Below, piece by piece: positions 7,101-9,038 of a stretch of DNA of 9,038 bases. The stretch is from assembly GCA_027618625.1 (NCBI GenBank), contig JAQCER010000075.1, positions 1 through 9,038 of the forward strand, written 5' to 3'. Under the pieces are notes generated by a model, which ran no database searches, was not told the DNA's origin, and saw only the letters and a list, made by a program, of their open reading frames with translations. Made by a program: the position numbers and the translations under genes. The stretch comes from Verrucomicrobiota bacterium (lineage in GTDB: Bacteria > Verrucomicrobiota > Verrucomicrobiia > Verrucomicrobiales > DEV007). Position 1 is the first letter of the stretch; every line of letters begins with the position of its first letter.

Positions 7101-7370
7101 AGTGTTGAACTCTACAGCTACGATCGCAACACTGAGCGCGCTACCCAGGTGAATGACAGGGCCACAGGAATCAAAGGATTCGTCGGGACGACAGGCGAGC
7201 CCGGAGGGCGGACGATCGATATCCGGCGCACTGCTGCTGGGATCGTCGTCGAGTGGATTGGCAGCTTGGAATCTGCGGCATCGCTGCTGGGCCCCTGGAC
7301 TGCCCAGCCCGCAGCGAACAGCCCCATGACCATCACCGCCGAGGGTGAGCAGTATTATCGAAGTCGCTAG
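4101..7370 (+). CDS. Large exported protein: tandem CBM9-like modules, two Ig-like + PA14-like units, verrucomicrobial C-terminal tail
   Basis: From ATG 4101 the product is 1089 residues. An in-frame ATG at 3954 adds 49 residues, but 4101 is preferred because it begins a good signal peptide: basic start to ~R16, hydrophobic core ~17-30, likely cleavage after SLA (33). Mature modules in order: ~34-215 and ~216-400, two CBM9-like beta-sandwich copies. The first opens with ITIDGDLSDW, a hallmark of that fold, and both share DTDNN-x-ATGFSTSEYEGA. Next are ~405-500 Ig-like, ~505-730 PA14-like (YLELSPGFHQLGVN, then GFYPVRLLWF), ~732-830 Ig-like, ~832-1025 PA14-like (YLELPAGAHTLGVN, GLYPFRMVWF), and ~1036-1089 a beta-rich tail with VVEWIGSLESA, GPW and final YYRSR. 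No catalytic motif, LPXTG or PEP-CTERM anchor is visible. It probably acts outside the cytoplasm as a carbohydrate-binding or adhesive scaffold. Ligand unknown; domain names are inferred by motif. Confidence 0.85.
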   Translation: MKSSSTLRIFANNTRRTYLTVLSMVSMIATSLAITIDGDLSDWSGAGGAGPAITQDPADLPDISGDIREISLELKGDTLELTMKAEGIICPSVDETPEGKNNRYYYHFILDTDNNAATGFSTSEYEGAQTGLAKPLGGEVTVQVGWRDGAPNGVEAYNSVNDSEKYITELDWKVEGNRIVVTVPLSAVDLSIGQTIAFGAYQEGASDGWLVDWVESQEITLTAAQGGSNIQTVEDPLDLPDTNGDLSLVQLTLNDEYLYLGLAVHGIICPTVEQTIEGKNNRYYYHIILDTDNNPATGFSTSEYEGAQTGLVKPLGGEITVQFGWRDGAPNGIEAYNSINDNEKFAETIDWAHKGSVLEARIPLATLNLSVGQTIAFGAYQEGASDGWTVDWVESGLITLTPPSSGGADLVSTADATPYGFNILLEDGSGDVVDPGTVKVSVDGTAVEVTPTKEDEFTTVAGVFSPYLEGGTKHTLTIEYAASGGGTRVREIPFDAPAYTTLLPSYRNTTVITEDAGFVANVSQISDIQAGTPSQHLNRADRAEKQFSGDLLDPEGKPFYNEASTVRNHWAVESVQIPDVINWHDFAPDPTGNFSDLTDQTDAVIPKVEIPANGIAIEILTYLELSPGFHQLGVNTTGGVKLSVGSDGRDKLGEVAGIFNGSYPYSYQGNHTVSLLVSEAGFYPVRLLWFSSKKTNEEAQLEFFSIVDKQRVLINDAGNPKSLKAYRAAAKSPAYVSKISPAPDTDYGTPTDPIELEFRGLLVEGSIVLKFDGAQVTPVIEVDDDITNLTYQPVGLAWGSTHTVEISYATQDDPGSLRTGSFSYGLYSGVSILPTAWARPVGTGTDRGFDVRFVQSSAAAIGSIAAAEELLKSAGGFTAADEPVTINYGIYEGDASGLFANDRGLVDNDLVDGGVSDHVAMEAIVYLELPAGAHTLGVNSDDGFRVTAGANPTDNTLEFDRYDGGRGDSSAAPQNLFDFIVETPGLYPFRMVWFQGTGGASVELYSYDRNTERATQVNDRATGIKGFVGTTGEPGGRTIDIRRTAAGIVVEWIGSLESAASLLGPWTAQPAANSPMTITAEGEQYYRSR

Positions 7371-7429
7371 GCGTCATTCTGTTACGGAAAGGATTGCCAT
7401 TTGCCCGCATTGCCCGTAAGCAGTGCTCC

Positions 7430-8305
7430 ATGAAAAGTATGACTGGATTCGGGCGCGGCGAAATCTCCGTGAATGGAGTGCGCTTCCGCGTGGAAATCAG
7501 CTCGGTAAATCGCAAGCAGATTGACGTCGTTGTGAATTTGTCGCGTGACCTTGCCGAGCTGGATATCCCGGTGCGCAAGACCGTTGCTGAGAAGGTTTCC
7601 CGTGGTCGAGTAGTAGTCAGTGTAACCGTTGAACAGTTGTCAGCAACCGGCCAGAGCCTCCGCATCGATGAGGCACTGGCCGAGCAGTATCACGCTGCGG
7701 GCGAGCGCCTGGTGAAGAAGTGCAAGCTGGCGACTGGGCTCACGGCCGCCGATATTTTGCGCTCCCCTGGTGTGGTGAGCCTTAACGGTAACACCATGGA
7801 AGCCGCCTCTTCCTGGCCGAGCATTCAGGAGGCTTTGGCGAAGGCGATGACCGCATTCGATAAAAGCAGGACTCGCGAAGGAGCGCACCTGAAGAAAGAC
7901 ATGATGGCACGCTTGCGGACGCTGAAAGGATTGCTGAAGCGGATCGCCAAAGACGCATCTACCGTGACTGCCTATCACCGCACTAACTTGCAGCGACGCC
8001 TGGAAGAGAGTGGCCTGCCGCTGCCGCTCGATGACGAACGCTTGCTCAAGGAGATCGGCTTTTTCGCCGAGCGCTGTGACATCAGTGAAGAAATAACGCG
8101 ACTCGAATGCCACTTCGAGCAGTTCCAGAACTATCTGAACAGCTCGGAGCCGCAAGGCAGGGCGATGGATTTTCTCTCCCAGGAGCTGAACCGCGAGTTC
8201 AACACCATCGGATCAAAGGCAAACAAAGCCGGCATCGCCCAGCTCGTGGTCACCGGTAAATCGGAAGTCGAGAAGATTCGCGAGCAAGTGCAGAACGTCG
8301 AGTGA
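7430..8305 (+). CDS. yicC: YicC-family endoribonuclease
   Basis: A 291-residue protein with the standard YicC length and both signature ends. The start MKSMTGFGRG is at ATG 7430; a TTG at 7394 would add 12 residues not expected in the family. The N-terminal YicC_N domain covers roughly residues 1-155. A charged helical linker (~160-190) leads into the C-terminal DUF1732 domain with ERCDISEEITRLECHFEQF and the hallmark GRAMDFLSQELNREFNTIGSK, ending in EKIREQVQNVE. In E. coli YicC is a divalent-metal-dependent oligomeric endoribonuclease implicated in small-RNA turnover with PNPase; the same cytoplasmic role is inferred here. It lies 59 bases after the exported-protein gene and 46 bases before the GH16 fragment, all on one strand, so shared transcripts are possible. 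No strong Shine-Dalgarno is visible. Confidence 0.95.
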   Translation: MKSMTGFGRGEISVNGVRFRVEISSVNRKQIDVVVNLSRDLAELDIPVRKTVAEKVSRGRVVVSVTVEQLSATGQSLRIDEALAEQYHAAGERLVKKCKLATGLTAADILRSPGVVSLNGNTMEAASSWPSIQEALAKAMTAFDKSRTREGAHLKKDMMARLRTLKGLLKRIAKDASTVTAYHRTNLQRRLEESGLPLPLDDERLLKEIGFFAERCDISEEITRLECHFEQFQNYLNSSEPQGRAMDFLSQELNREFNTIGSKANKAGIAQLVVTGKSEVEKIREQVQNVE

Positions 8306-8351
8306 GTTGATTTTTTCCCTGCCCGGAGCCCGAATGGGAGTATCTTTCTCC

Positions 8352-8534
8352 ATGGTGCGTCGAGCAATCTTCCTCACCCTGGCAGCGGCCATTGCGGTGG
8401 CAGTGGTCGTTTTCTACGATCCTGGAAAGCCAGTGCCCGTCATCGGGCCAAATTCGGCATGGCGACTGACGTTCTCCGGTGGTCGATCCGGTGAAGTGGA
8501 ACAAGCAGGACTCGTTCGGCATCGTCCGCAATGA
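8352..8534 (+). pseudogene. N-terminal signal/anchor fragment of the frameshifted GH16 gene
   Basis: From ATG 8352 (GGGAG at 8336-8340, 11 bases upstream; an alternative in-frame ATG is at 8334 with GGAG 5 bases before it) a 60-residue frame encodes a short basic start MVRR, a hydrophobic run of about 17 residues, and a linker ending in SAWRLTFS. W-x-L-x-F-S normally leads into D-E-F in GH16 enzymes. Here the frame instead runs into arginine-rich sequence and stops at TGA 8532-8534, while the rest of the GH16 domain continues in the frame one base further on. I read this as the export signal and first strand of the GH16 protein, cut off by a deletion or a sequence error near 8474-8485. Confidence 0.65.
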
Positions 8535-9038
8535 AGAACTTCAGGCCTATGTGCCCGATGCCTTTCAGATCTCCGATGGGACGTTGAAGATCTGCGGCAA
8601 GCGGCAGCAGGCCTACTACGATGGCGCAGAGCGGGAATTCACCTCAGGCATTCTCACCACTTACCAGAAATTCTCCCAACGTTACGGCCGATTCGAGATT
8701 CGCTGCAAAGTGCCGGCTGGCCGTGGTCTCTGGCCGGCATTCTGGCTACTGCCAGAGCCCCTTGGCTGGCCGCCGGAGATCGATGTGATGGAAGTCCTTG
8801 GGCACGCCCCCAACGAAGTCCACATGACTCACCATTGGCTGAAGAACCCGGAGGAAACAGACTCCAATGGCAAAGATTGGAGCGGTCCGGATTTCTCGGA
8901 GGACTTCCACATTTTCGCAATGGAATGGTCGCCCGACTCCATCCACTGGCAGGTCGATGGCGTTGAACGCTTCAAGTCCGAAAACCACATTCCCGACCTG
9001 CCGATGTACCTCCTCGTAAACCTCGCCATCGGCGGCAC
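8479..9038 (+). CDS. GH16 beta-glucanase/laminarinase-type catalytic domain (frameshifted at 5', truncated by window end)
   Basis: An open frame from the in-frame stop at 8467 to the window edge has no ATG upstream of the conserved region; GTG 8479 is the first possible start. It reads VDPVKWNKQ, then NEELQAY, the SGILTTYQKFSQRYGRFE strand, GLWPAFWLLPE and the catalytic EIDVME at 8776-8793. There E (8776-8778) is the expected nucleophile, D (8782-8784) the assisting residue and E (8791-8793) the acid/base, as in the E-x-D-x-x-E form of family 16. It continues with HMTHHW, FAMEWSPDSIHWQVDG and NLAIGG near the edge. Such enzymes hydrolyse beta-1,3 or mixed-linkage glucans, agar, carrageenan or related polymers outside the cytoplasm; the exact substrate cannot be read here. 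The DEF-x-G box expected just before DPVKW is missing. Without the upstream fragment it would lack an export signal. Confidence 0.85.
   Translation, partial: MVDPVKWNKQDSFGIVRNEELQAYVPDAFQISDGTLKICGKRQQAYYDGAEREFTSGILTTYQKFSQRYGRFEIRCKVPAGRGLWPAFWLLPEPLGWPPEIDVMEVLGHAPNEVHMTHHWLKNPEETDSNGKDWSGPDFSEDFHIFAMEWSPDSIHWQVDGVERFKSENHIPDLPMYLLVNLAIGG

Noticed and set aside
7371..7429. Possible terminator between the exported-protein gene and yicC
   Set aside because: No GC-rich stem followed by a T-run is visible in this short gap.

Overview
The window looks like a chromosomal stretch from a free-living, probably aquatic member of the Verrucomicrobiota. That placement is an inference. It rests on a very large secreted multi-domain protein whose tail ends in the W-x-G-S/T-L ... 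GPW ... SP ... YYR pattern common in that phylum, a neighbouring secreted family 16 glycoside hydrolase, moderately high GC, weak Shine-Dalgarno signals and repeat-rich spacers. No rRNA, tRNA, CRISPR array, integrase or transposase gene is visible. All supported genes are on the + strand.

Layout. Positions 2-274 are the 3' end of an unrecognised reading frame. After a gene-free gap, 686-1771 encodes an RlmM-like, FtsJ-family RNA 2'-O-methyltransferase with a complete K-D-K-E catalytic set. The next spacer (1772-2258) is dominated by repeats: a 180-bp near-perfect palindrome (1781-1960) that looks like a miniature inverted-repeat element, followed directly by a second inverted-repeat structure (1963-2094). 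Positions 2259-3719 encode an unrecognised cytoplasmic protein whose C-terminal third resembles TerB-like helical domains. The spacer after it carries a 9-bp tandem repeat, an inverted repeat and a good sigma70-type promoter for the next gene.

Positions 4101-7370 encode a 1089-residue exported protein with a signal peptide, two tandem CBM9-like modules, two copies of an [Ig-like + PA14-like] unit and the C-terminal tail. Then come a canonical yicC (7430-8305) and, 46 bases later, a GH16 beta-glucanase/laminarinase-type gene that runs off the window end. As given, the GH16 gene is split by a frameshift that also removes the conserved D-E-F box, so it is either a decayed gene or carries a sequence error.

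Working together: the methyltransferase and YicC are RNA-metabolism housekeeping genes. The large exported protein and the GH16 enzyme fit polysaccharide binding and degradation outside the cytoplasm, but the link between them is only proximity. I see no convincing new defence or mobile gene system. The items most worth a second look are the palindromic element, the broken GH16 N-terminus, the duplicated modules and the TerB-like orphan.
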